A DNA stretch of 36,453 nucleotides from an uncultured Prevotella sp. (GTDB lineage Bacteria > Bacteroidota > Bacteroidia > Bacteroidales > Bacteroidaceae), in NCBI GenBank assembly GCA_934196725.1, contig CAKPWR010000024.1, positions 1-36,453 on the forward strand. The letters are read 5' to 3'. Positions 25,567 to 33,147 of this stretch are shown one piece after another. Within the stretch, counting starts at the first letter, position 1, and each line of letters begins with the position of its first letter. Made by a program: the position numbers and the translations under genes. The notes beneath the pieces are model-generated. The model made no database searches, had not been told where the DNA came from, and was given only the letters and a program-made list of their open reading frames with translations.

Positions 25567-26907
25567 ATGAAGAATAGTAATGCAAAGGTTTTTAGGTTAA
25601 TAATTATAAGTGTTCTGATAAGTGCGCTGGGTTCTTTGAACCTTCGCGCACAAATCAGAGGCAACAACATTGTGGTTTCGGTTACTCCTGACCATCAGGA
25701 TTGGAACTACAAGGTAGGTGAGAAAGCTAACTTCACCGTCAATGTGAGAAAGAGCGGAACGCTTCTCGATAATGTCAGGATTGACTACGAAGCTGGTCCG
25801 GCGATGTTTCCGGAAGTGAAGAAGAGTGCTGTGCTGAAGGACGGAACCATGAAATGGAGTGGGGCGCTCAAGCAGCCGGGCTTCTATCGCTTCAAGGTGA
25901 TTGCTCATGTAGATGGCAAAAATTATGAGGGACTTTGTACTGCTGGTTTCTCTCCTGAGAAGATCCTGCCGTTTGCCAAGGAACCGAAAGACTTTGATGC
26001 TTTCTGGAAGAAGGCATTGGATGAAGCCAGACAGAATGATCTGAATCCTACCAAGGTGCTCCTCCCAGAGCGTTGTACCAAGGATAAGAATGTATATGAG
26101 ATCAGTTATAACAATAACAGATGGGGCTCTAAGATGTATGGCATCCTGAGTGTTCCTGTCAAGGAAGGTAAATATCCTGCTCTTCTCCGTGTTCCTGGTG
26201 CTGGTGTCCGCCCTTATGCTGGCGATACCTATACCGCTCCTGCTGAGTGCATCGTGCTTGAAATCGGTATTCACGGTGTTCCTGTTACCATGGAGCAGAA
26301 GGTATATGACGATCTTGCCAATGGTGAACTGAACGGTTATTGGGATACCAATCTCGAAAATCCGAACCGCAATTCTTATAAGAGAGTTGTGACCGGTGCT
26401 GTCCGTGGTGTGGATTATATCGCTTCCCTTCCTGAATGGAATGGCAAGACCATCGGTGTGACCGGTTCTTCACAGGGTGGATTCCTCTCCCTCGCTGTGG
26501 CTGCCCTCGATAAGCGCATCACCTTCCTGGCTCCTGTTCATGATGCCATGTGCGATTATGAGGCTGAGATTCACGGTGTTGCAGGCGGTTGGCCACACTA
26601 CTTCTATAAGGAAGACAAGGCACAGGGTGCTGCTTGGAAAGAGCAGAAACTGACTGATTTGGAGAAGGCGCGTCTCGAAGGTGCCCGCTATTATGATGGT
26701 GCCAACTTTGCCCGCCGCATTACTTGTCCGGGTTGGTATAGCTTCGGATATAACGATGAGGTGGTTCCTCCTACATCATCTTACGGACTTTACAATAGCG
26801 TAAAGGCTCCTAAGACCTTGAGTCTCTATCAGATGACAGGACATTTCTGGTATCAGGAGCAGTGGGATGAATGGCAGCGATTCATCGAAGCGCAGCTTCG
26901 AAAGTGA
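25567..26907 (+). CDS. Secreted CE7/AXE1-type acetyl esterase (probable acetylmannan esterase)
   Basis: A 446-aa protein with a signal peptide ending near LRAQ (residue 29). An Ig-like N-terminal domain (about 34-130) precedes an alpha/beta-hydrolase domain (about 135-446) of the acetyl xylan esterase family. The nucleophile is Ser302 in GSSQGG; the acid is Asp397 in GYNDEVVPPTSS; the base is His426 in MTGHFWYQEQ. AVRGVDYIASLPEWNGKTIGV is the usual helix before the nucleophile. CE7 enzymes remove acetyl groups from oligosaccharides. Here the substrate is inferred to be acetylated mannan, since all other genes of the unit act on mannan. Its stop codon TGA (26905-26907) lies inside a GTGAAGA repeat, so the final codons were probably set by the repeat. 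Confidence 0.88.
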   Translation: MKNSNAKVFRLIIISVLISALGSLNLRAQIRGNNIVVSVTPDHQDWNYKVGEKANFTVNVRKSGTLLDNVRIDYEAGPAMFPEVKKSAVLKDGTMKWSGALKQPGFYRFKVIAHVDGKNYEGLCTAGFSPEKILPFAKEPKDFDAFWKKALDEARQNDLNPTKVLLPERCTKDKNVYEISYNNNRWGSKMYGILSVPVKEGKYPALLRVPGAGVRPYAGDTYTAPAECIVLEIGIHGVPVTMEQKVYDDLANGELNGYWDTNLENPNRNSYKRVVTGAVRGVDYIASLPEWNGKTIGVTGSSQGGFLSLAVAALDKRITFLAPVHDAMCDYEAEIHGVAGGWPHYFYKEDKAQGAAWKEQKLTDLEKARLEGARYYDGANFARRITCPGWYSFGYNDEVVPPTSSYGLYNSVKAPKTLSLYQMTGHFWYQEQWDEWQRFIEAQLRK

Positions 26908-26934
26908 AGAGTGAAGAACGAAGAGTGAAGAATT
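26903..26934 (+). repeat. GTGAAGA seven-base tandem repeat, copy 1
   Basis: Units GTGAAGA, GTGAAGA, ACGAAGA and GTGAAGA followed by ATT. A 32-base stretch is identical to the copy at 29520-29551. It overlaps the esterase stop codon. Confidence 0.9.
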
Positions 26935-26946
26935 CAAATGCTAATA

Positions 26947-26984
26947 CCTTAACATTTAACACTTAACATTTAACACTTAACATT
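26947..26984 (+). repeat. AYTYAAC seven-base tandem repeat before GH26
   Basis: Five seven-base units alternate between ACTTAAC (first unit CCTTAAC) and ATTTAAC, ending 8 bases before the GH26 start at 26993. Confidence 0.9.
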
Positions 26985-26992
26985 ATAAAGAT

Positions 26993-28153
26993 ATGGTATT
27001 GAAGAAATATTTATTGAGTGCAGCTTGTCTGCTGGCGATGCAGGGAGCAATGGCTCAGGTTGATGGCGTTACGGGTGCATCTGTCCAGGCTGCCAATACA
27101 TCCTGCTGCAAAGGCAAGAAAGATTGCAGCAAGACACCAGCTGGGCAGCTGAAGATTCGGCTGCAGAAATTATTAAACAAGGGTATCATGTTGGGCCATC
27201 AGGATGACCCAGTGTATGGTACCACTTGGAAATGGGATGAAGGAAAGAGCGACGTGCTCCTCACTACGGGCGACTATCCTGCAGTGATGGGATTCGACCT
27301 CGGTAAGATAGAACTCGACAGCAAGGAGAATCTCGACGGTGTTCCTTTCGACCGTATGAGAAAGGAGATTCTGGCACAGCACAAGCGTGGCGGCATCGTT
27401 ACCTTGAGCTGGCATCCATGGAATCCGGCAACAGGCGAGAATGCCTGGGATCCGAAGGGTGATGCCGTAGCTGCTGTTCTTGACGGAGGCGCTCAGCAGC
27501 AGAAGTTTGATGCCTGGCTCAAGAAAGTATCAGATTTCATCCTCTCGTTGAAGAATGATAAAGGACAACTCGTTCCCGTTATCTTCCGTCCATGGCATGA
27601 GATGAATGGCGGATGGTTCTGGTGGGGAGCCAACAGTTGTACACCTGCGCAATACAACCAACTTTACGCAAAAACCTATCACAGACTTACTGAAGCAGGG
27701 TGTAGCAACATCGTATGGGCTTGGTCGCCAAACTTGGGAGACGAGAAGACCGTTGATGCTTTCTTGGAGCGTTATCCGGGTAATGAATTCGTTGATCTGG
27801 TAGGCGTTGACATCTATGAGTTTGACAACAATGATGCCACCTATCAGAAGAATCTTACCGAGACATTGGATGTGATGATGCAGGCTGCCAAGAAGGTCAA
27901 CAAGATTCCTGCCCTCTCTGAGACAGGGTGCCGAGGCATTTCGCAGAAGCAGAACTGGTTCACCCAGACTCTTTGGCCAGTACTTCAGAAGTATCAGTTG
28001 AGCTACGTTCTCTTCTGGCGCAATGCTTGGGACAAACCTCAGGAGGAAGCTTATCTCCCTGGAATAGGTGATGGAGCCATCGTCAATGACTTCAAGGCAT
28101 TCAAGAATGAAAAGAAAGTCCTTTTTGTCAAAGACATCAAGAAAGTAAAATAA
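26993..28153 (+). CDS. GH26 beta-mannanase (mannobiose-releasing type inferred)
   Basis: A 386-aa protein with a signal peptide cut near GAMAQ-V (residue 22); no lipobox, so probably periplasmic. The GH26 domain is about 50-375. His141 lies in SWHPWNP; the acid/base Glu203 is in FRPWHEMNGGWFWWG; the nucleophile Glu310 is in PALSETG; FWRNAWD is the C-terminal aromatic motif. Mature residues 36-46 hold three cysteines (SCCKGKKDC), which is unusual for the family. In B. fragilis and B. ovatus, GH26 enzymes next to GH130 genes produce mannobiose for uptake, and the following genes here are exactly that pathway. A TTG two codons in could also serve as start, but ATG at 26993 is preferred. Confidence 0.94.
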   Translation: MVLKKYLLSAACLLAMQGAMAQVDGVTGASVQAANTSCCKGKKDCSKTPAGQLKIRLQKLLNKGIMLGHQDDPVYGTTWKWDEGKSDVLLTTGDYPAVMGFDLGKIELDSKENLDGVPFDRMRKEILAQHKRGGIVTLSWHPWNPATGENAWDPKGDAVAAVLDGGAQQQKFDAWLKKVSDFILSLKNDKGQLVPVIFRPWHEMNGGWFWWGANSCTPAQYNQLYAKTYHRLTEAGCSNIVWAWSPNLGDEKTVDAFLERYPGNEFVDLVGVDIYEFDNNDATYQKNLTETLDVMMQAAKKVNKIPALSETGCRGISQKQNWFTQTLWPVLQKYQLSYVLFWRNAWDKPQEEAYLPGIGDGAIVNDFKAFKNEKKVLFVKDIKKVK

Positions 28154-28242
28154 ATGTTGAATGTTGAATGTTGAATTGGCATTAGTCCAATGTGCATTTT
28201 ATACTCAACATTCAACACTCAACATTCAACACTTAACATTTA
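28153..28242 (+). repeat. Seven-base repeats in inverted arrangement between GH26 and GH130
   Basis: Three AATGTTG units (28153-28173, arm to 28176) are followed by a 26-base spacer and then six units of the opposite sense, ACTCAAC, ATTCAAC, ACTCAAC, ATTCAAC, ACTTAAC, ATTTAAC (28203-28244). The arms can pair over about 24 bases with two G-T or mismatched positions, making a strong hairpin in the RNA. Confidence 0.88.
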
Positions 28243-28261
28243 ACATTAAAATAAACAAAAT

Positions 28262-29434
28262 ATGACAACATTTCAAGACAAAGTGAAAGCACTTCGCGCT
28301 CATCATGAAGAACTGCTGAGCCGTAAGAATGAACCAGTAGAGTGGGGAAATGGTATCTATGAGAAGTATAAGAACCCTATCCTTACCGCAGAACATACAC
28401 CATTGGAGTGGCGCTATGACTTCGATGAAAAGAGCAATCCATACCTGATGCAGCGCATCATGATGAATGCTACTCTCAATTCAGGTGCCATCAAGTGGAA
28501 TGGAAAGTATCTCCTCGTTGTACGTGTGGAGGGTGCTGACCGCAAGAGTTTCTTTGCTGTAGCCGAGAGTCCTAACGGTATCGATAATTTCCGTTTCTGG
28601 GATGAGCCTATTACCATGCCTGAGGATGTGGTTCCTGCTACCAATATCTACGATATGCGTCTCACCGCTCATGAGGATGGTTACATCTACGGTGTGTTCT
28701 GTGCAGAGCGTCATGACGATGCACAGCCAGGTGACCTCAGTGCTGCTACTGCAACAGCTGCTATCGCTCGTACCAAGGACTTGGTCAATTGGGAGCGTCT
28801 TCCTGATTTGAAGACCAAGAGTCAGCAGCGCAATGTGGTTCTCCACCCAGAGTTCGTTGATGGCAAGTATGCTTTCTATACCCGTCCACAGGATGGTTTC
28901 ATCGATACAGGTTCAGGTGGTGGTATCGGCTGGGCATTGGTTGATGATATCACCAACGCTGAAATCAAGGAAGAGAAGATCATCAATGCCCGTCACTATC
29001 ATACCATTCAGGAGGTGAAGAATGGTGAGGGCCCTCACCCAATCAAGACTGATAAGGGATGGTTGCATCTGGCTCACGGTGTTCGTGGTTGTGCCAGTGG
29101 TCTCCGCTATGTACTCTATATGTATATGACATCTCTTGAGGATCCTACAAAGGTGATTGCAGAGCCTGGTGGATACCTTCTCGTACCGGAAGGTCCTGAG
29201 TATATCGGTGATGTGATGAACGTAGTCTTCACCAATGGTTGGATTGCAGATGAGGATGGCAAGGTATTCATCTACTATGCTTCTTCTGATACAAGAATGC
29301 ACGTAGCTACTTCTACCATCGACCGTCTGGTTGATTACTGCATGAATACACCAAAGGACGACTATCGCACTCAGTTCTCAGTGGAGAAGATCAAGGCTTT
29401 GGTTGCAAAGAATAAGGAAACATTAAATAAGTAA
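28262..29434 (+). CDS. GH130 4-O-beta-D-mannosyl-D-glucose phosphorylase
   Basis: A 390-aa cytoplasmic protein without a signal peptide, the same length as the characterised B. fragilis enzyme. It reversibly phosphorolyses mannosyl-beta-1,4-glucose to mannose 1-phosphate and glucose. The subfamily GH130_1 signs are visible: the long N-terminal helix region, [18 protein letters not shown] (38-55), the catalytic Asp131 in [29 protein letters not shown] and the phosphate-pocket region [12 protein letters not shown]. Neighbours supply its substrate: GH26 makes mannobiose and the epimerase at 30996 turns it into mannosyl-glucose. A terminator-like hairpin follows at 29460-29515, yet the symporter and epimerase still belong to the same pathway. 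Confidence 0.95.
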   Translation: MTTFQDKVKALRAHHEELLSRKNEPVEWGNGIYEKYKNPILTAEHTPLEWRYDFDEKSNPYLMQRIMMNATLNSGAIKWNGKYLLVVRVEGADRKSFFAVAESPNGIDNFRFWDEPITMPEDVVPATNIYDMRLTAHEDGYIYGVFCAERHDDAQPGDLSAATATAAIARTKDLVNWERLPDLKTKSQQRNVVLHPEFVDGKYAFYTRPQDGFIDTGSGGGIGWALVDDITNAEIKEEKIINARHYHTIQEVKNGEGPHPIKTDKGWLHLAHGVRGCASGLRYVLYMYMTSLEDPTKVIAEPGGYLLVPEGPEYIGDVMNVVFTNGWIADEDGKVFIYYASSDTRMHVATSTIDRLVDYCMNTPKDDYRTQFSVEKIKALVAKNKETLNK

Positions 29435-29459
29435 TTTTTTTCATAGGTATTAAGATTGT

Positions 29460-29515
29460 AGGGATTCTTTACCCTCGTGCGTATTATATATGTACGAGGG
29501 GCGAATCCCTTTTTT
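29460..29515 (+). terminator. Hairpin terminator between GH130 and symporter
   Basis: AGGGATTC (29460-29467) pairs with GAATCCCT (29503-29510) and CCCTCGT with ACGAGGG (29494-29500) inside, followed by T5. It is a good intrinsic terminator shape within the pathway operon and may lower expression of the transporter relative to the phosphorylase. No -7 box was seen between it and 29621. Confidence 0.85.
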
Positions 29516-29519
29516 AATA

Positions 29520-29551
29520 AGTGAAGAGTGAAGAACGAAGAGTGAAGAATT
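29520..29551 (+). repeat. GTGAAGA seven-base tandem repeat, copy 2
   Basis: Identical over 32 bases to 26903-26934. It follows the terminator and precedes a second set of AYTYAAC units, the same pairing of two repeat types as upstream of GH26. Confidence 0.9.
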
Positions 29552-29568
29552 TTCCCCTTAAAGTTAAC

Positions 29569-29617
29569 ACTTAAAATTCAACATTCAACACTTAACATTC
29601 AACATTAAATATTAAAA
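29569..29617 (+). repeat. AYTYAAC seven-base tandem repeat before symporter
   Basis: Units ACTTAAA, ATTCAAC, ATTCAAC, ACTTAAC, ATTCAAC, ATTAAAT and ATTAAAA run to within 3 bases of the symporter ATG (29621). The last two have drifted. Confidence 0.88.
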
Positions 29618-29620
29618 ACA

Positions 29621-30964
29621 ATGGCTAGTATAAAAGAAAAAATTGCTTATGCACTCGGTGATGCCGCTGCTGGTGGTATCGTATGGAAGGTGATGTCTAT
29701 TGCATTTCCTCTGTTTTTTACCAATGTCTTCGGACTCTCTTTTGCCGATGCTGCGGTGCTGATGCTCGTGGCTCGTATGTTCGATGTGGTTACCGACCCG
29801 TTGATGGGTAGTCTTGCTGACCGTACCCAGAGCCGTTTCGGTACCTATCGTCCTTGGCTCATCTATGGTGCCATTCCTTTCGGATTGATATTTGCTCTCT
29901 TGCTCTACACGCCAGACTTCGGTCCTGTAGGCAAGCGAATCTATGCTTATACCCTCTATCTCCTGATGATGGCGATATATACCATGGTGAATGTACCTTA
30001 CGGTTCATTGCTTGGTGTGATGACCGAAGATGATAATGAGAAGAACCAGTTCTCTTCTTTCCGTATGGTGGGAGCTTATGCGATGGGTTTCGCTACCTTG
30101 CTTTCCTTCCCATATCTCCAGAAGATGGTAGGTGGAAATGCTGCTCATCAGTATGCTGTCATTGGTGCCGTACTCGGTATCATTGCTGCCGTGATGACCT
30201 TGGCTTGCGGACTCCTGACCAAGGAACGTCTCAAGCCAAAGCGTGCAGAGAAGTTCTCCTTCAAGCAGTTTGCTGACCTCGTTCACAACAAGGCATGGCT
30301 CTATATGACTGCCATCGCTGTCTGCACCAACTTCTTCAACGGTTTCCGCTATGCCGTAGCCGGATATATGTTTGATTACTGTCTGCATGGCAATGTAACC
30401 ATCGAGGGATTGATCATCAACTATACCGTATTCATGGCATTCGGTGAGGTAACCTGTATGATTTTCGGAGGCGTTTCCCCATGGTTTACCCGTAAGGTAG
30501 GCAGCAAGCGCATGGCTTTCTTCTGGGCAGCCGTTCTCTGTCTGGTTCTCTCCGTGGCATTCTTCTTCATCCCAATGGATCCGGCTTATATCTGGGTGAT
30601 GATTGCCTTGGTTGTCCTGACTTCTGTAGGTATCGGTATCTATTCTCCATTGATGTGGTCTATGTATGCCGATGTAGCCGACTATCATACCGAGCATTTC
30701 GGAACCTCAGCTACTGGTTTGATTTTCTCATCCGGTACGATGAGTCAGAAGTTTGGTACCGCCATTTCCGGTTCTCTTATCGCCCTTTTCCTGGGTTGGG
30801 CTGGTGCCAACATGATTACAGACAGTATGGGTAATACGATGATCGATCCAGCCAGTGTCACCGACTCTGTGCTCACGATGGTATGGTCATTGTTCTCACT
30901 TTTCCCTGCTGTCATTGCCTTCCTGTTGATGGTATTGTCATGGAAGTTCCCTATCAAGAAGTAG
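29621..30964 (+). CDS. GPH-family (MFS) sugar:cation symporter, probable mannobiose importer
   Basis: A 447-aa inner-membrane protein with about 12 hydrophobic segments. The start MASIKEKIAYALGDAAAGGIVWK and the DVVTDPLMGSLADRTQSRFGTYRPWLIYGAIPFG loop (about 55-88) are typical of the melibiose/GPH (glycoside-pentoside-hexuronide) family, with the cation-linked Asp residues in the second helix. It lies between GH130 and the epimerase, as the transporter does in the B. fragilis mannan operon, so mannobiose import is the likely role. The substrate is inferred from context. The start follows AYTYAAC repeats; the epimerase starts 31 bases after its stop. Confidence 0.93.
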   Translation: MASIKEKIAYALGDAAAGGIVWKVMSIAFPLFFTNVFGLSFADAAVLMLVARMFDVVTDPLMGSLADRTQSRFGTYRPWLIYGAIPFGLIFALLLYTPDFGPVGKRIYAYTLYLLMMAIYTMVNVPYGSLLGVMTEDDNEKNQFSSFRMVGAYAMGFATLLSFPYLQKMVGGNAAHQYAVIGAVLGIIAAVMTLACGLLTKERLKPKRAEKFSFKQFADLVHNKAWLYMTAIAVCTNFFNGFRYAVAGYMFDYCLHGNVTIEGLIINYTVFMAFGEVTCMIFGGVSPWFTRKVGSKRMAFFWAAVLCLVLSVAFFFIPMDPAYIWVMIALVVLTSVGIGIYSPLMWSMYADVADYHTEHFGTSATGLIFSSGTMSQKFGTAISGSLIALFLGWAGANMITDSMGNTMIDPASVTDSVLTMVWSLFSLFPAVIAFLLMVLSWKFPIKK

Positions 30965-30995
30965 AATGATGTACAACTGATAATCATTTAAAAAA

Positions 30996-32177
30996 ATGGA
31001 AAACTTGAAAGAAACGATGATGGATGTCCTGGAGAACAACATCCTCAAGTATTGGATTGACAAGGTGAAAGATGAAGAAAACGGCGGCTTCTACGGACGT
31101 GTAGATGGTAACGACCAGGTACACCCTGAAGCCGAGAAAGGTGCTGTGATGAATGCCCGCATCCTTTGGGCGTTCTCTGCTGCCTACCGTGTGTTGAAGA
31201 AACCGGAATATCTGGAGGCTGCCACCCGCGCCAAGGAGTATGTCCGTGATCATTTCCTGGACAAGGAATATGGTGGCATCTACTGGAGCGTAGATTACAA
31301 GGGCAATCCGCTCGATACCAAGAAGCAGACTTATGCCATCGGCTTTGCCATCTATGGCTTCTCGGAGTATGCTCGTGCCACAGGCGATCAGGAAGCGCTG
31401 GATATCGCCATCTCCCTGTATCATGACATCGAGAAACATGCCTTTGATGCCAAGAACAATGGTTATATCGAAGCTTTGACCCGTGAATGGAATCCGATTG
31501 CCGACATGCGTCTCTCGGATAAGGACGAGAATGGTTCCCGCACCATGAATACCCATCTCCACATCATCGAGCCTTATACCAACCTCTATCGCGTTTGGAA
31601 GACTCCGGAACTGGAGAAGAGCATCCGCAATCTTCTCGATATCTTCACCGATAAGTTGCTCAATAAGGAGACTTATCACCTCGACCTCTTCTTCAATGAT
31701 GAGTGGGAGGGCAAACGGAATATCGAGAGTTACGGTCATGACATCGAGGCATCCTGGTTACTCCATGAGACCGCCCTCGTATTGGGTGATAAGGAGGTGC
31801 TTCATAAGATTGAGCGCATCATTCGCCGTATTGCTGAGGCTGCCGATGAAGGCTTGCGTCCTGATGGCAGTATGGTTTATGAGCATTGGAAGGATGGCGA
31901 TAAGTTCGACCTGCAGCGCCAGTGGTGGGTTCAGTGTGAGAACATTATCGGTCATCTCGACCTTTATCAGTATTTCCGTACCGAGGAGAATCTCCTGGTT
32001 GCCATCCAGTGCTGGAACTATGTGGCAAAGCATCTCTTGGACGCCAGGAACGGTGAGTGGCACTGGGCTATCCTCGAAGATGGTTCAGTGAACAAGGAGG
32101 ATGATAAGGCTGGTTTCTGGAAATGTCCTTACCACAACTCCCGCATGTGTCTCGAACTCATCGAACGGGACTATTAG
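30996..32177 (+). CDS. Cellobiose 2-epimerase (N-acylglucosamine 2-epimerase superfamily)
   Basis: A 393-aa cytoplasmic (alpha/alpha)6-barrel protein. It epimerises the reducing-end sugar of beta-1,4-disaccharides; here the likely reaction is mannobiose to mannosyl-glucose, feeding the GH130 phosphorylase. Family signs include NARILWAFSAAYR (53-65), NTHLHIIEPYTNLYRVW (185-201), His248 in SYGHDIEASWLL, RQWWVQ (308-313), WHWA (356-359) and His380 in KCPYHNSRMCLEL. These are the conserved active-site His and Trp positions known from cellobiose 2-epimerases. It is the last gene of unit C and is followed by a strong terminator at 32216-32300. Confidence 0.94.
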   Translation: MENLKETMMDVLENNILKYWIDKVKDEENGGFYGRVDGNDQVHPEAEKGAVMNARILWAFSAAYRVLKKPEYLEAATRAKEYVRDHFLDKEYGGIYWSVDYKGNPLDTKKQTYAIGFAIYGFSEYARATGDQEALDIAISLYHDIEKHAFDAKNNGYIEALTREWNPIADMRLSDKDENGSRTMNTHLHIIEPYTNLYRVWKTPELEKSIRNLLDIFTDKLLNKETYHLDLFFNDEWEGKRNIESYGHDIEASWLLHETALVLGDKEVLHKIERIIRRIAEAADEGLRPDGSMVYEHWKDGDKFDLQRQWWVQCENIIGHLDLYQYFRTEENLLVAIQCWNYVAKHLLDARNGEWHWAILEDGSVNKEDDKAGFWKCPYHNSRMCLELIERDY

Positions 32178-32215
32178 ACAGAAACACACATTTGAATAGT
32201 TGATTATATAAGGTA

Positions 32216-32300
32216 ACCCGCAGTTTCGCAGTTTACGTTGGTTTTTTATTCTATATGGATAATAATTAGCGTAATTTGCGAAATCTGCGGGTCTTTTTTT
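32216..32300 (+). terminator. Long-stem terminator ending unit C
   Basis: ACCCGCAG plus TTTCGCA (32216-32230) pair with TGCGAAA and CTGCGGGT (32277-32292), with one unpaired T in the right arm. The stem extends inward through GTTTACG/CGTAATT positions. A run of T follows (32294-32300), so it closes the mannan unit. Confidence 0.9.
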
Positions 32301-32330
32301 GTTTATCCCAAATATTTGTTGTATTTTTGC
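32298..32330 (+). promoter_or_regulatory. Complete Bacteroidetes promoter for deoxynucleoside kinases
   Basis: A TTTG -33 box (32298-32301) and TATTTTTGC -7 box (32322-32330) are separated by 20 bases, the consensus distance. The -33 box overlaps the T run of the preceding terminator. The first kinase starts at 32392. Confidence 0.82.
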
Positions 32331-32353
32331 AAAATGTAGAATTGAGGGCTAAA

Positions 32354-32388
32354 ATTCAACATTCAACATTTAACATTCAACATTCAAA
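32354..32388 (+). repeat. AYTYAAC seven-base tandem repeat before first kinase
   Basis: Units ATTCAAC, ATTCAAC, ATTTAAC, ATTCAAC and ATTCAAA, within the leader and 3 bases before the ATG. Confidence 0.9.
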
Positions 32389-32391
32389 AAA

Positions 32392-33009
32392 ATGTATATA
32401 GCAATAGCAGGAAACATCGGTAGTGGTAAGACCACGTTGACCAAGATGCTCGCCAAACACTATGGTTGGAAGAAATTCTTGGAACCCGTGGCAGATAACC
32501 CCTATATCGATGATTATTACAAGGACATTCCCCGATGGGCACTCAATATGGAAGTGTTCTATCTCAAGCAGCGATTCAAGAATCTGCTGGAGATTCAGCA
32601 TAGTACGGAGACCGTCATCCAGGACCGTACCATCTTCGAGGGTGTATATGTCTTTGCGGCAAACAACCGCAGAATGGGCAATATGGACCAGCGCGATTAT
32701 GAAACCTACATGGAACTCTTCGAGTCGATGATGGAAGTGGTGGAGATGCCGAAACTCATGATTTATCTCCGTTCTTCCGTTCCTCATCTCGTCAAGAATA
32801 TCCAGAAGAGAGGTCGCGACTATGAGCAGAAGATGCCTATCGATTATCTGGAAGGTATCAACAATCTCTACGAAGATTTCATCATGAACAAATATAAAGG
32901 CAATGTACTCATCGTAGAGGTAGATAATCTCGACTTCGAGCACAATCCCAAGCAGTTTGGTGACATCATCGATAAGATAGATGCCAAGCTCTTCGGCCTC
33001 TTTTCTTAA
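32392..33009 (+). CDS. Deoxynucleoside kinase (first of tandem pair)
   Basis: A 205-aa cytoplasmic protein of the dCK/dGK/dAK family, which phosphorylates deoxynucleosides for nucleotide salvage. The P-loop GNIGSGKTT (8-16) is perfect, the QDRTIFE motif (about 79-85, equivalent to the family's DRS) is present, and the LID-like KRGRDYEQKM (about 141-150) supplies arginines. The length is usual for bacterial members. Its paralogue at 33148 differs mainly in the substrate-binding half. Tandem, differing deoxynucleoside kinases are known in lactobacilli (dAK with dGK), and a split of specificity is plausible here; which deoxynucleoside each prefers cannot be said from sequence by eye. Confidence 0.93.
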   Translation: MYIAIAGNIGSGKTTLTKMLAKHYGWKKFLEPVADNPYIDDYYKDIPRWALNMEVFYLKQRFKNLLEIQHSTETVIQDRTIFEGVYVFAANNRRMGNMDQRDYETYMELFESMMEVVEMPKLMIYLRSSVPHLVKNIQKRGRDYEQKMPIDYLEGINNLYEDFIMNKYKGNVLIVEVDNLDFEHNPKQFGDIIDKIDAKLFGLFS

Positions 33010-33072
33010 AGGTAAAAGAGCTTTTAAAGGTAAAAGGGTAAAAAGGTAAAAAAGTAAAAAGGTAAAAAAAGG
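33010..33072 (+). repeat. AGGTAAAA-type imperfect short repeats between kinases
   Basis: Repeated AAAGGTAAAA-like units with slight variation follow directly after the first kinase stop. The period is 8-10 bases. Followed by AYTYAAC units. Confidence 0.75.
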
Positions 33073-33095
33073 AAGCGTTGATGGCGCTAGCCCTA

Positions 33096-33140
33096 ATTCA
33101 ACATTCAACATTCAACATTCAACATTCAACATTTAACATT
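33096..33140 (+). repeat. AYTYAAC seven-base tandem repeat before second kinase
   Basis: Five perfect ATTCAAC units in a row, then ATTTAAC and ATT, ending 7 bases before the ATG at 33148. It is the most regular array of the window. Confidence 0.92.
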
Positions 33141-33147
33141 GACATAG

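Noticed and set aside
26903..33140. The seven-base arrays as a CRISPR
   Set aside because: Units are seven bases, contiguous, without spacers, and no cas genes are present.
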